Assembly: GCA_022478985.1 (NCBI GenBank)
Contig: JAKSZP010018544.1
Location: 62,001 to 126,000, forward strand
DNA from: Massospora cicadina
Taxonomy: Eukaryota; Entomophthoromycota; Entomophthoromycetes; Entomophthorales; Entomophthoraceae
DNA: 64,000 bases
Direction of reading: 5' to 3'
Of this stretch, positions 38,361-49,925 are shown in pieces (position 1 is the first letter of the stretch; each line of letters starts with the position of its first letter). The position numbers and the translations under genes are program-made. The notes below the pieces were generated by a model. The model did no database searches, had not been told where the DNA came from, and saw only the letters and a list, made by a program, of their open reading frames with translations.

Positions 38361-38593
38361 CCGTATGGTTATTAAAGGTTGATCCTTTCCTTCACACATG
38401 CTACACCCAATAATAAGCCAGCATAACCCCCTTCCATACCGTCCTAATCTTGGAGTCCTGGAGACAACAAGAGGGACATTGAACCCTCTGGGATGTCAGT
38501 TTATTATCAAATTTAATTAGTTTATCCCCACTATATTGGAAGTGCTTATCCTTTGGTCAACCTTCCCTGAATAAATATAACATTGTAAACTTG

Positions 38594-38716
38594 TTAAATT
38601 AAGAAAGTCTCTTCTGAGTTTTATACTTAAAACAGTACATAAAAAACTTAACTCAGGAGTCTTCAGAAAACTTAAACCAATTAGAGGTTGGTTGAATTAA
38701 GTACCCCATACTAGCA
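38594..38716 (+). repeat. 5' LTR of Z, second part
   Basis: Aligns with 49800-49925, ending CCCCATACTAGCA against CCCATACTAACA in the other LTR. Confidence 0.72.
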
Positions 38717-38720
38717 AAAC

Positions 38721-38737
38721 TGGTGCACCCTACCAGG
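38721..38737 (+). promoter_or_regulatory. Primer binding site of Z
   Basis: TGGTGCACCCTACCAGG four bases after the 5' LTR end. The TGGTGC start and the place fit a tRNA primer site, and they support both the LTR boundary and the plus orientation. Confidence 0.65.
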
Positions 38738-38990
38738 TAATTTCTGAGTATAGAGCAAATCACAACAATCATGTAGCCAGAATATAAAATCTGTTTTGTT
38801 AAACTAGAAATCTTTATTAAAAGGTTGTAACAACAAATTTTTGCAATTGAGTAGTGACAATATGAACTTTGAGATATGACCTTTATATAAAAAGAGAAAT
38901 TAGGCATCTGACCCCAATTTACGCCACTAATATGGCATTAAATGCCATCCATGAGTGGTTTGACAATGTTAGAAACAATTTGAAAGGATT

Positions 38991-38995
38991 GTATC
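38991..38995. repeat. Target-site duplication of X2 (left)
   Basis: GTATC, repeated at 41665-41669. Confidence 0.92.
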
Positions 38996-39559
38996 TGTCA
39001 GGTTTCACCAAGATGCACTCGCTGGTGCTAATGCAGGGGAACCCAACAAGTAGGCTGATTGCAAGGGGCTGGCGTCAGCCAAGAGGACAGGGGCAGCTCT
39101 GGACGTGGCAATGGACGATACTCTGTTCATTTAGGTAAATTAACTTAATAAAATATGTAATATGAAATAGATCTTGAGAATGGAAGTATTTTATTAGGAT
39201 TATAATTAGGGATATTTATAGGGTATTAGGGGACATGTGGCTCTAGGATCGTCATGGCCCTGTCCAAGTAGGGTTTCTCCTGGCCTTCTGGATCGCCCAC
39301 TATTCTGACTCTTACTTAGATCAAGCCACCCATGTGACCAGGTCAGGTGAGATCCCAGGTCACATGTCTCAGGGAATGGGATTGTACCATTTCCTCAAAT
39401 TTGGGGTAACTTATACCAAGCCCCAAATTTGAATATACTTGTAGATTCAACTCTTATTTTTGAATCTAATAATCCATCTAGTTCTTTACACCCCTTGAAG
39501 GGGGATGTCGATCCTTCCCCTGGACAAGGCTTACACCTAACCTAGTGAAAATCCCAACA
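38996..39559 (-). repeat. 3' LTR of X2
   Basis: 564 bp; starts TGTCAGG and ends CCCAACA, next to the same polypurine tract as X1. Confidence 0.92.
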
Positions 39560-39682
39560 GAGCCCCCTCCAAGCCTTGGCCTAGGGGAGCAAGTTGTGGC
39601 CTGAGGGTTGGAGGACTCGAGTTTAGGGGCATACAGAGCCTCAGGAAAAATGCAGACCAGTTAGTGATAGTGCCTGGTGTGT

Positions 39683-40791
39683 TTAGGGTTTGCCCCCTGA
39701 AGGTTTATCTTGGTATTGGGGCGAGAAAATCCCACTCCCAATCAAAAGTGAACCATGCAACAAGGTTTGAGAGGAAACTGCAAAGTGGGCCAGAAGGTTG
39801 GCAATGATAGCATAGGTGACATCAGCTGGTTTCTTGAGCTTCACTTTATCTTGACTCTCATCTTCGTTGGTATTGGCGCTATCCCAATTAGAGTCAAACC
39901 AGGTCATCTGAATTATTCATTTTAATTAAATTTGGCCCAATCTTGGGAGGGGCGCCATTGAAATTGGGAAGCGATAGCATTGCCGAGAGAGTCTTTGAGC
40001 TTCGCTTTTTCTTGACTTTCATCTTTGTTGGGATTGGCGCTATCCCAATTGGAGAGTTGAACTGGGTCAGCTAAATTGGTTGTTTTATTAATATTTGGCC
40101 TGATCTCAGGAAAGGTGCCATCAAAATCAGAAAGTGGTAGCATTGCTGGAAAGGAGTTATTGAGCTCCACTTTTTCTTGACTCTTGCCTGCATTGGGATC
40201 AGCGCTGTCCAAAACTGAGAGTCAAACTGGGCATTTTAGATTTTTAGTTTTGGTAGTTTGAGGTCCAATCTTGGGAAGAGCGGCACTGAAGTCAGAAAGT
40301 GATAGCATAGCTGGAAAAGAGACATTGAGCCTATTCTCAACAGTGTGGAGGTAAGTCCAAGGTATCTTGCCTGGCATTCAAATCACATCATCAAACCGAT
40401 TGAGTTTTAGGCTTCCAGCAAATTTTTGAAGCTTGTCAAGATTGGAACTTGTTTCTTGACTTATCCCAACTTTGAATGGAAGATTTCAGTTTAAATCATT
40501 TAAATAAAAATAATAGTTAGTATTAAAATTAATTATTTTTGAATTTTGAGCACTTGAATCATTTTGATTTTCACTTTTCAACCAAAAGATGAGTTGTAGC
40601 TTGGCCAATTTTTTCTCAATTTTGTTCAAAGCCGAAAGGTTTTTGAACATAACCCTTTCATCACAGTAAACTGGTCCTAGCACCCAATAGTCATCCCGCT
40701 GGGTGATGTCCTCAAAGGCTTCTATTCTCCAAGCATCCCACATCCTCTTAAACCGCAATGCTTGGTCCCTGTGATAATTTAATGCCTTCAA
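39683..40791 (-). pseudogene. X-family ORF (copy X2), broken
   Basis: Minus strand. 40791-40486 is open for 101 codons: YHRDQALRFKRMWDAWRIEA, DDYWVLGPVYCDERVMF, then a lysine-rich helix with LNKIEKKLAKLQLIFWLK. 40212-39922 and 39907-39683 carry about three units of the repeat (LPLSDFDGTFPEI; DPVQLSNWDSANPNKDESQ). X1 and X2 agree in sequence but have different stops. Confidence 0.6.
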
Positions 40792-41102
40792 TAATCTTTT
40801 TTATTTTATGATGCTGGCATTTTGGCTCAAGTTCATCGTTTTTTTAATTCTTCAGGCGTTTTTAACAAGTCCAGCAAGGGCTTCAGCTGACTGGGAGCTC
40901 ATAAGCAAACAAAGTATTTGGGGTTACACTCAGAGGACTTCCTTAGGAATTTGGACCCAACTGTGGTGGGGTCTTGGCCATTCCATCGGAGATAAGTAAG
41001 AAGATTGGCATCTGGCGTGCTCACGGTGGTTTCATCATCATCCAAGGTTAAGGGTAGCACCTCAGGGCACGCCAGAGAAGCGCCCCTATAGTGAGCACCA
41101 GT

Positions 41103-41664
41103 TGTCAGGTTTTTTCCAAGATGCGCTCGCTGGTGCTAATGCAGGGGAACCCAACAAGTAGGTTGATTGCAAGGGGCTGGCATCAGCCAAGAGGACAGGG
41201 GCGGCTCCAGACGCGGCAATGGATGAGACTCCATTCATTTAGATAAATTAATTTAATAAAATATATAAGATGAAATAGATCTTGAGAACGGAAGTATTTT
41301 ATTAGTATAAAAATTAGGGATATTTATAGGGTATTAGGGGACATGTAGCTCTAGGATCGTCATGGCCCCGTCCAAGTAGGGTTTCTTCTGGCTTTCTGGA
41401 TGGCCCACTATTCTGACCCTTACTTGGATCAAGCCACTCATGTGACCAGGTCAGGTGAGATCCCATGTCACATGTTCCAGGGAATGGGCTTGTACCATTT
41501 CCTCAAATTTGGGGTAATTTATACCAAGCCCCAAATTTGATATACTGGTAGATTCAACTCTAATTATCAAATCTAATAAGCCAGCAAGGATTTACACCCC
41601 TTGAAGGGGGATGTCGATCCTTCCCCTGGACAAGGCTTACACCTAACCAGGGAAAATCCTGACA
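41103..41664 (-). repeat. 5' LTR of X2
   Basis: 562 bp, TGTCAGG to CCTGACA. More diverged than the other three copies (for example near 41280 and 41560). Confidence 0.92.
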
Positions 41665-41669
41665 GTATC

Positions 41670-43690
41670 AACAATTAGTGCCATATAATCAAATAAATTT
41701 CAGCCCAAATACCAATGCCTCCCAGGACCAAAATGCACCCCCATGCTCTTCATCTCATCCAAGCACTTACCCCTCCAGGCAACTAGTATAAGCTTTCCTT
41801 CAAGGAAATTTTGATAAAGGGATTGAATCTTATTACTCTTTTTATACTGCTATGAAAGTGCTATGGAGGAAGCTACTGACTTTCAGCGGCTCAAAAACTT
41901 AAACAATCAAATCAGCCATGCAACGCAAAGTATAATGGTTCCCCATTTATTAACTTGTCACACTTGGGTTGACGCAATTGTTGACCTGCGTCAGAATTGG
42001 TGAGTGATTTAACTTTTGCAAATCTAAAACAGGCATTTATGGGATCAACCTAAGAGACCAAGTAATCACTGAGTTTGTCCACCAATTCTTACTTGATGCG
42101 CAAACTTTAAACTCAGAGGATTGGCTAATTTTAGATGATGGTATTACAGCTTTATCAGCTTATAAAGCCATGCCAATATTCAGCTATATCAAAAAGTGGT
42201 TAATTATAATGTGCCCTTAATGTTGCACCTTATAAAGCATTTTTTAAAAGTTCCACCTGATCTCCTTAAGCTCGCAGAACTTTTCAATCTGACCCTATAG
42301 TTTTGATAACCAGACTAGCAATATTTCCTCTTAAAGCAGTTGTCCCAAAAAATTCTACAACTACTGCAAACGCTCCAACCACATCATTGACTGCTGCTAT
42401 CATTGCTCCACAAAATAAGTTAGCAAAAGATATGTCAGATTAAGTAAGAGGATCACACTGCTGACAAACCCCTAAATGCCTCAATTTATTAGTTTATACT
42501 TGTTACTTCCAGCTGCTTTGTATTAACTGCACCAGTTTAAGTCAAAGTGAGACTTTAAATAAGAAATTAATAACTTAAAATTTTCTGTATTTTGTATTGG
42601 ACAATTAATGCAACAAATTAAAACAGTCAGCTCTGCTAGCAAAATTCAGGCTTTACCAGATTTAAAGTTTTAGAAAATTGAGAAGCTTAAGTCTGGCCTA
42701 GGCAAAAACCCCTGCTAGCCTCTCTCAGATACCCTCTGACTGCCTTCTAGAGGTTAATTCCCAACTTGGATCCTCATCTGTATGGGTAGAAGTAGTAGTT
42801 CATAAATTTGCATTTTAGCTATTATAGACACCAGATCCCTTATTAATATCATATTCTCCCAGCTAATTAATAAATGAAATGGCCCTGACCTAACCTACAA
42901 GTTTAATATGGAACTATGGGAGTTCTGTCCACTAAAGCAATTGAAGAATACTCCACTCTGACTCTGAGGTCTGGAAAGCTTCTTATTACTACCCTTTTCA
43001 TTTCTCTATAAGCAATAATAATAACTACTCACTAGAGCCCAATTAATAAGAGAACTCATTTGTACAATAAACCACATGGAGCAATACCTCTTACTTTTAT
43101 TTCAGTGTGCACTACTAGTGTTTAATCTCCTAATCAAAAATAAGAGTGTTCCAAAGGAGAGTACCTGCCACATAGAGTATCCTACTTCTATCTGTTGGAT
43201 AAAGCAGCAGATTCTAGGGCTTAAAACTAAGTAGTTCCACAATACACTAAATGAAGCGTATGGAATGCCTCTTTCACATCTTTATTTTAATATTATGCAT
43301 CCAGGTTCTCAGGTCATAATATATACTCAAGTTAGGTTCAGTCCCTCAAAATCATGTTTTAAAGGTATATGGAAACTCCAGTCTTCTATCAAGAAAGCTT
43401 TGACCTGCCCCAGAATTTTAGACAATGTTCATGATAAATACATCTCTGTTTCATAAAGAAATTTAACCAAACTGGCTTTACAAACCCCCCAGTATACAAT
43501 AATCGCCTATGTGAAACCATGTCCTATTACCCATTATTATGTAAACTCATTAGGAATTGTGCAAGATTTACTATTGATACCCAACAACCATTACCATGGT
43601 TTAAAGCAAAATTTGGGATAGACCTACTCCCAATGAGCGTCAAGATGTAGTTGCCATTCTTTAAGAATATAAAAATCTTCTAAAAAAGGG
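41670..43690 (+). pseudogene. Gag-protease region of Z, decayed
   Basis: AT-rich sequence between leader and reverse transcriptase. Short pieces near 41860-42250 look like helical capsid sequence, and 42790-42870 reads A-I-I-D-T-R-S-L-I-N, like a protease DTG region. All frames are heavily broken, so this call rests mostly on place. Confidence 0.45.
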
Positions 43691-43701
43691 ACCTAGCACT
43701 T

Positions 43702-44470
43702 ATGGAAAATGTTTGTGGTTATTTCCAAGTTAAAAGGAGGATAATCTCCCCTTTAAAGCTTGAGCTTATAAAAAAGCCTAAAGTAGAAGAGGCTCAAGTA
43801 GCACTTAAGTTAAAACAACTCTTAGATGCTGGACTACTGTTACCCTCCAAAGACCATTGGGCTTCCCTGCTGGTATTAATCCAAAAAAGGATGGAGGACG
43901 TTGAGTTGTCATGGACTATTGCTGACTAATTTTCATGACTTGAAAAATATTGTTATCCTCAACACATATAGATAAGTCTCTAAATATATGGCAAGATCAA
44001 AGTACTTTTTGGAATTAGATCTCACCGAAGGTTACTGGCATATTGATAATCCCCTGAGGATCGCAAAAAATGTGCCCTTATCTCTAGAAAAGGGCTTGAC
44101 AATCCTTCCCAAATGCAGCAAGGGCTATGCAACGATCCTGCTATTTTCAAAAAGCAAGGGATGGATTTTTAGGAGATTAAAAACGGTCCTGCATGCTACT
44201 CTATCTCAATGACATTTTTTGTCTTTTTGAAAATGCTCACCGCCCATCTAGCTCATCATAGGGAATTTTTTCAGCGACTAAGACAAACTTCACAAAAAAT
44301 TAAAGCCTTGCAAATGTTCCAATTCCAAAAATATAATGAATATTTGAGACATGAGGTAAGTCAGGTAGTAACATTCCATATGGACAATAAAGTTAGAGCC
44401 ATCTCCAAATGTTCCCTCCTAAGTTTCTCTGAAATGTCAGGTTCTAGGAATAGTTAGATAATGTTGCAGA
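43702..44470 (+). pseudogene. Reverse transcriptase of Z, broken
   Basis: Frames give KLKQLLDAGLLLPSKDHWAS, then ARSKYFLELDLTEGYWHI (the LDLTxGYWQI box), PSQMQQGLCNDPAIF and a FVFLKMLTAHLAHHREFFQRLR stretch that follows the catalytic box. The YxDD box reads Y-S-I-S-M near 44200 and is destroyed. Confidence 0.85.
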
Positions 44471-46219
44471 TTCGTTTCTCATTTTGCAGATACATCCACC
44501 CCTTGGTTTAGTTTTAAAAAAACGAATTTCTTTCCAATAAGAAGAAAGGAAGCACCAGACTTTTGATCTATTGCATATAGCTTTACCCATTCTCCTGTTC
44601 TCATGCATTCCAACTTTAACAAACTAATTTTGTTGTTTGCTGATGTAGCTATATTGTAATAGGAGCTAGATTATCCCAAAATAATGAAATTTTAGTGGAT
44701 CATCTCATTGCTTTATAAAGCAAAACTTTACCCAAAACTCAAAAAATTTATAGTTTGAAACAACTAAAATGTCTTCCTTTTTTGCTAGCTATCAAACAAT
44801 TCCAACCATTTTTGTATGAGGAACCACTTCACTATAGTTTAATGATCTTACCTCATTGCAATGACTTTAGCAGATAAAAGATCCTAATGAGTGTTTATCA
44901 CTTTGGGCTTTAAAGTTATAAAGCTAGTTTTCTCTAGCTTAAACCTCCCTGGTTTAATTCAAGAAACGTGGATTTCCTGTCCATGTTACCTGATCTAAGT
45001 TTAACTGACTTAAAAATTGCCTCTATGATCTATTAAGCCATCCTTGACTGTGAAAAGATCATTACACGTTTTTAGGGAGCTAGAAAAAGATTACTATGCA
45101 TCCAAACCATGTTGGTAACCATTACAAACTAAAATAAAAACAATAGTTACCTTATATATTGACTTCTGCTCACACATATGGTATACTAAAAGGCAGCTGA
45201 AATTTTGTCAATAAGTAATTTAGAAATCAATCAATGGCTCAAAGCCCAGAGCTATTAGGAGGTGATGCTCCCTAAATCCATAATGTGCATGTTTAATGGC
45301 TAATGTGTAAGAAACAAGTTGGTCCTACTCCTCATCCATAATTTTAATGTTTCCTCATACTATTTACTTTCACATGATAAGCATAAAAGTTGTGAGAAGT
45401 TTACCTTAAGCCTCAAATGGCCATCAACTTATTATGCTGGCTATCAATCATTAACAATATAAATCATGCCATATTCTTTCCCTAAGCTTATCAAAAGCTA
45501 CCACTACTTTTCTATATAATTGTATCACACCAAACTTGGATGTACTACATAAACCTCTCTGATAATGGACTAAATCTTTGATCCTCGCTAGTGCAATAAA
45601 ACAAGTTGATGAAGACCACTCATGAGTTTTCCACCACTTACCATCCTGCAATCAATGGGATGATAGAGTGAGTAAATGCTACATTAACCTCAACCCTTTG
45701 TAAAATGACTTTGACTGACCATCTATATTAGCCTCATTACTATCCATTAAAGTCCTAGCCTAACAAATCTACTTACTATTGGATTATTAAAAAGTCCTTC
45801 TCTCAAGCATCGTGTGGAAGGAATTCCAAATTGCCCTTTAAAGGTCAGTATAAGTTTGATAAAGCCTCCTCAATGATTTTAAAGCTACAATTAAGGTAAT
45901 CATCGATAAAATCATATGGCTTCAGGCTTTAGCTTTGGAAAAATTTTCTGCTACCATCTCCAGAGAGATAAATTAGTTTGTTGAGAAACGTGACACCTTG
46001 AATACCTTAGAGTCTGGTGATTTGGATCTTTTTACTATCACCAGCCAGATGGAAGAGACAAAAATTGGGCTCCAATTGGTCAGACCCCTATAAGTCATTT
46101 ATAAAGAGTGGAATCAAACACTTAATTGTCAAAATTTGCTCAAAAATCTGAGGTAAACTGAGTATATAGCCAGTTCCTGCGATCTTTTTACTCCCTAAGT
46201 CTTGATCTGGAATGGGCGT
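44471..46219 (+). pseudogene. Likely RNase H / integrase of Z, unreadable
   Basis: No domain can be read with confidence. RNase H and integrase are expected here by place, and short pieces near 44820-44960 and 45230-45660 hint at them. A 66-codon minus-strand open stretch (45451-45651) is probably chance. Confidence 0.4.
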
Positions 46220-46521
46220 TGTCAGTTTTTAGTTCAATACAAACATTTGTTAATACTTTTTAGAAATCAACCACAAACTAAAAGTTCAATTACCTCTTAT
46301 AGTGGGTTTTAAACGCAATTATAAGAAATAGACTCTAATTTGTTGGAGATCATCCCCAAACTAGAGATAATATCATACAATGTCAGAGTCCAAAAATGAT
46401 CTAGACAATCATATGCTACAATTTTAGAATAGCAAATTAATGCCCCAAAGCCCTAAAGAGCAAATCAATATTGATCTTGGCTTAGAGGCGCTTGGCGAAT
46501 ATACCCTAAAGTTTAATTCAT
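46220..46521 (+). repeat. 3' LTR of Z, first part
   Basis: Starts TGTCAG after a GGAATGGGCG purine-rich stretch (possible polypurine tract). Aligns with 29847-30150. The last bases, 46503-46521, are the left target copy of LINE B. Confidence 0.82.
46503..46521. repeat. Target-site duplication of LINE copy B (left)
   Basis: ACCCTAAAGTTTAATTCAT, exactly repeated at 49689-49707. Confidence 0.95.
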
Positions 46522-46595
46522 TTTTTTTTAGTACTAGATGGTCCCAACCCAAGGGGGGGGGATTCATCGATGTTTATTGAATTACGCCTGGGCTC

Positions 46596-47744
46596 CTAAG
46601 AGCCTGAGGCGAGGGAAGGGGAGGGAGGAGGCATCGAGAAAGGGAGGGGGTTTGCGCGCCAGAGCCGTGCTGCAGTGACAACTGAGCGGGGGAGGGTTGG
46701 CGACATAGTGCAGACCTTCAGGGCCATCTCAAAGTGTACCTGAAAGTGGGTGATCATGTGTGGAAGGGTCCACACCTGCTGGTCAAAGGCAGCACGAAGG
46801 AAGGAGTTATGGATGGTCCAGATGGCTGTGGCATAGGCGAGGACACGGAGGGGTCGGTGGCAACCAGGCAATGTCTGCTCAAACATGAGGTCTTGCACAG
46901 GGTGTCCAGACCAGGGCTGAGCATGGAGGAGCGCGCGGGCCTTTGGCCAAAATGCGGCGACACCTGGACAGGTGAAAAAACGATGGAGGTGGGAGTCAAT
47001 AGGCTCCACACAGCGGGGGCAGCTTCGGTGCTGGAAGGTAGGGCCAGTCCGGTCCCCTGTCCTGTATGAACAGTGGAGCACTCTCCATAAGGTGTTGGAC
47101 ACCTTTGCTGACAGGATGGGGTGATAGACGTCCTTCCACAATTCCTTAAGGTCAAATCTCACGGAGGGAGGGAGGAGCTCAAGGAGTCTTGGGCGGATGG
47201 GAGGACGATCTTGGGGGTTGAGGCGAGTTGTGACAACTTGTCCATTGTGCACAATTGCATGGCGACGTGGGCTGAGGCCAGGGCCTTCCCTTCTGTATGG
47301 GAAGGCATGGTGGATCCGCGCGCCTACTCGTTTCAGGGCAAGGAGAGCCTGGTTCCAGTAGGGGGATGAGGATGGTTTTAGGCGATGGCCTGGGTGGTTT
47401 GTGAGCCACTCCCCTAATGAGGTCAGAGATGCTCTAGGAAGACCCAGAGCTGCTGACACTGACTGGCGGAGGGCGGGCGCCCATTGGGGCATGGGGGTCG
47501 CGTCCCAGCAGACAATCGGCCATAGGAACTTCAGGAAGATTGTGGTGGCGTGGGATCGCGTGTCCAGAAGCCCTAGGCCCCCTTCATTACAGGGTCGGGC
47601 AATGGTTGAGAGGGCTATTGGTGGATGGTTTGAGCCCCAGATCCAACAGCGGAGGAGTACATTGAGCCGCGTATAAAAGGCATCTGTGAATGGGCAGACG
47701 TGCGCTAGGAACCAGACTTTGGAGAGGAGGAACACATTGGCCAT
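46596..47744 (-). pseudogene. LINE B C-terminal reverse transcriptase part and zinc domain
   Basis: Open for 382 codons. Begins MANVFLLSKVWFLAHVCPF, the thumb region (GRALMAN in the restored frame of relatives). Then comes a linker rich in basic and proline residues, and near residues 240-265 CPRCVEPIDSHLHRFFTCPG, a C-x2-C...H...C zinc motif typical of this class. Ends about 70 bases before the tail. Upstream it is out of frame with the catalytic part by one base at about 47750. Confidence 0.93.
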
Positions 47745-48180
47745 CAGAGCTCGACCATGGGGGTGATGTGCCGCCGGTTCCAGCTGGTAATCCTGGAGTT
47801 AACTGCTGCAAGGAGCAAGTCCTCATTGTCTTTTAGCGCAACTCCTTGTTGGTTGGTGAGAACGCCCAGGTGACGGAAGGTACCGCGCTCAGGTTCAATA
47901 CCAAATGGTGGGGGGAAGGTGGGGGAGCCGACCTGTACAACTGTTGTCTTGGAGGTGTTGACCATGGCGTTGGACGCCTTGGTGTACCTCTCAATGGTCA
48001 CAGCAGCGAGGGCAACATCCCCAGGGCAGCCAAATGCAATGGCAGTGTCATCTGCAAATGCCATGGTGCGTGTGGGGGCTTTACCTGGGACCAGAATCCC
48101 TGTTAGCTTGTCCTGTAAGGAGGCCAAGAGGGGGTCAAGGGTGATGTTAAAAAGGATAGGGCTCAGGGGGTCCCTTGCCG
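47744..48180 (-). pseudogene. LINE B reverse transcriptase, catalytic part
   Basis: 127 open codons from 48127 with TRTMAFADDTAIAFGCPGDV; F-A-D-D at about 48062-48038 is the active site. A missing base in the G run just after GLRQG (about 48163-48170) separates it from the upstream piece, and a second missing base separates it from the downstream piece. Confidence 0.93.
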
Positions 48181-49272
48181 GAGACCTTGTCCAACTGGTA
48201 CTGCCACTGTAAAACCCATTGGCGCCAGAACTCTGGTGTGGAGCTGGTCATAGAGCGATGATATCCAGCGCCTAGCTGCGGGTGGGAGATGGAAGCGGGC
48301 CAGGGAAGCATCAATATACTTCCAGGCTACCCGATCATATGCTTTCTCCATATCCAGAAGAGCCACAAAGCCATTCACCTTACGAGAGTTAGCAGTCAAA
48401 GTCACGTGAAGGTCATTATAGTTGTCCCATAACGACCTCCCCGGAATAAAACCGTACTGGGATGGGGAGAGGCGAGGTGACACCCATTTGGTGATGCGGT
48501 TGGCCAGAAGCTTCGTGAAGAGCTTGTGGTCTGTGTTGATCAACGCTATGGGGCGCCAGTTCGCCAGGTTCTCACGGTCTGACTTCTTGTGAATGAGGGT
48601 CGTGATTGAGCCTCTGGAGTCGGGGAGGACCTCGCCATTCACCAAGAGTGCAGCGAAGAGGTCGCGGAGGGTTCTGGCTATCACTGCAGGTTCCAGAAGG
48701 TACACCTCAAAGGGTATTCCATCTGGGCCTGGGGCTTTAAGCCGTGGGGATTTCAGAAGGGTTTCCATCACCTCCTGGATGGAAATAGGCGCCAGTAGAG
48801 CCTCATCAGCCCGTGGGTCAATGGGCGGCTCTGGAGCCCGCCACAGGAAGTCTTGGATGTCCGATGGGTCCACCTGGGTGGCATGGAAGAGGCTGGAGTA
48901 GAAGCGGTGTAGTTCCTGCGTGATTTTCTCCTTATCTGAAGTGGTTGTAGTGCCAATTTTCAGTGCAGTAATATCCTGCGCTGTTGACCGGGCTTTCTGT
49001 TTCTGAAAGAAGAAGCGGGTGGGGCGTTCCCATTGAGCATAGTAACGAGATGTTGTAAAGTTTGCTGCCCGTTCTTCCTGCAGTGTGAGCTCCAAGCGGA
49101 GTGCTTCCTGCGCCGCTTCCCAGTCTTCCAACCATCTGGGAGAGGGCGAAGGCTGGCAGTTTCGCTCTAGATGTCTGATTCTGGCTTCCGCCCTTTTGAC
49201 TCTGGCGCGAGCTGCAGTCATCTGGGTTTTGGCACAGTTGTAAGCAACGCGGGTGATGCCCTCCTTGGTCAC
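48163..49272 (-). pseudogene. LINE B reverse transcriptase, N-terminal part
   Basis: 369 open codons. An arginine-rich helical start (RARVKRAEARIRHLERN), WERPTRFFFQKQK, the PGPDGIPFEVYLLEP box, NWRPIALINTDHKLFTKLLA, SQYGFIPGRS, LDMEKAYDRV and GLRQG at the end. This is the longest clean LINE frame in the window. Confidence 0.94.
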
Positions 49273-49688
49273 CGCCCATCTAGCCTTGTGGTCAAGCAGG
49301 TGGGGTGGGGGGAGGTGAGAGTCTCTCGGATGGTCATAGACAGCTTCTCCTTAGTGAAGGGGTTGTTAAGAAGAGCTGGGGCAACCCTAGGCCAGAACCT
49401 ACGCGACGGTCTAAGTGTGGTGGTGAGGACAACGGTGAGTGACCTGTGATCACTCAGATGGTTGTCACGAGAGATGGGAGAGGAGACGCGGCCAATTAGC
49501 AGGGGGCCAATCAGTGCCATATCTATGCGTGACGCTGACTGGAAAGCTCCTCCATCATACTGGATCCTAGTCATGCAACCTAGGCCAGACGCGGAGGGTG
49601 GAAGCGCATCTATAAAGCCGCTCAGGCGAAGGAAATCCTGGAGGCGACTTGATCCAGGGCGTTCCTTTGCTGCAGGGGGGTAAGAGTC
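49273..49688 (-). pseudogene. LINE B endonuclease, C-terminal remnant
   Basis: ASRIDMALIGPLL and HLSDHRSLTVVL are the SRID and SDH boxes that end the APE-type endonuclease. The open frame runs from the truncated 5' edge (about 49683) to 49269. A shift in a C-rich run near 49300 separates it from the reverse transcriptase. Confidence 0.92.
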
Positions 49689-49707
49689 ACCCTAAAGTTT
49701 AATTCAT
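49689..49707. repeat. Target-site duplication of LINE copy B (right)
   Basis: Exact copy of 46503-46521. The LTR of Z continues from here. Confidence 0.95.
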
Positions 49708-49925
49708 GATTTACAGAAAATAGAACTTCCAAATAACCTGGTTACTCATCTTTTTGTCATTTTTAAGCTATAGCTTTAGATAATATAACAATAGTTTTTT
49801 TAAACTAAAGTTTTTTCCATAGTTATATATCTAAAATCTCAAACAAAATAAGAATCCCTATACCTTAGTCTTTGGAAAAAAATAAATTGAGTTAAGAACT
49901 GTTGTATAAAATTCCCATACTAACA
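49708..49925 (+). repeat. 3' LTR of Z, second part
   Basis: Continues the LTR after LINE B: GATTT start, AAGCTATAGCTTTAGATA against CAGCTATAGCTATTATATA at 30214, and the CCCATACTAACA end. Together with 46220-46521 it gives a length of 520 bp. Confidence 0.78.

Larger units (their letters stand above)
30254..38577 (+). mobile_element. LINE-2, full-length Tad-like element containing X1
   Basis: A plus-strand LINE with a CCHC-bearing ORF1, APE endonuclease, reverse transcriptase and C-terminal zinc-binding domain. It is flanked by a 16-bp duplication with one mismatch, TAACATTGTAWACTTG, at 30238-30253 and 38578-38593. It ends in an AATAAATA-like tail. Net of X1 and its duplication it is about 5.3 kb, the size of a complete Tad-class element. 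It sits in the 5' LTR of Z. All frames are now broken. Confidence 0.9.
38996..41664 (-). mobile_element. Non-autonomous LTR retrotransposon X2
   Basis: 2669 bp, same family and orientation as X1. LTRs are 38996-39559 and 41103-41664, flanked by GTATC. The interior is about 380 bp shorter than in X1: X2 joins directly from the GTTTAGGGTTTG stretch near 39680 to the CCCCCTGAAGG stretch, removing what X1 has at about 32910-33460. In the amino-acid repeat region X2 instead has one more unit. It is inserted in the leader of Z. Confidence 0.93.
46522..49688 (-). mobile_element. LINE copy B (Tad-like), 5'-truncated
   Basis: 3167-bp minus-strand insertion with an exact 19-bp target duplication and a short A tail (T run at 46522-46529 on the plus strand). 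It keeps the end of the endonuclease, the whole reverse transcriptase and the C-terminal domain. The 5' half of the element is missing, a truncation typical of LINE insertion. It lies in the 3' LTR of Z and overlaps copy A with near identity, so both come from recent activity of one lineage. Confidence 0.97.
29847..49925 (+). mobile_element. Gypsy element Z with four nested insertions
   Basis: A plus-strand Ty3/gypsy element whose LTRs are each split. The 5' LTR is 29847-30253 plus 38594-38716 (about 530 bp). The 3' LTR is 46220-46521 plus 49708-49925 (about 520 bp). Both begin TGTCAG and end near CATACTAxCA, and they align through the insertion points. Net of insertions the element is about 5.9 kb. 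It lies inside W, whose reverse transcriptase breaks off at 29846 and resumes at about 49930. I could not find an exact target duplication (CTTTA against TACTG), so the ends may have decayed. Confidence 0.82.

Noticed and set aside
46734..47676. Plus-strand open frames of 82-111 codons across LINE B
   Set aside because: They are antisense to a clear LINE reading frame in GC-rich DNA; shadow frames.
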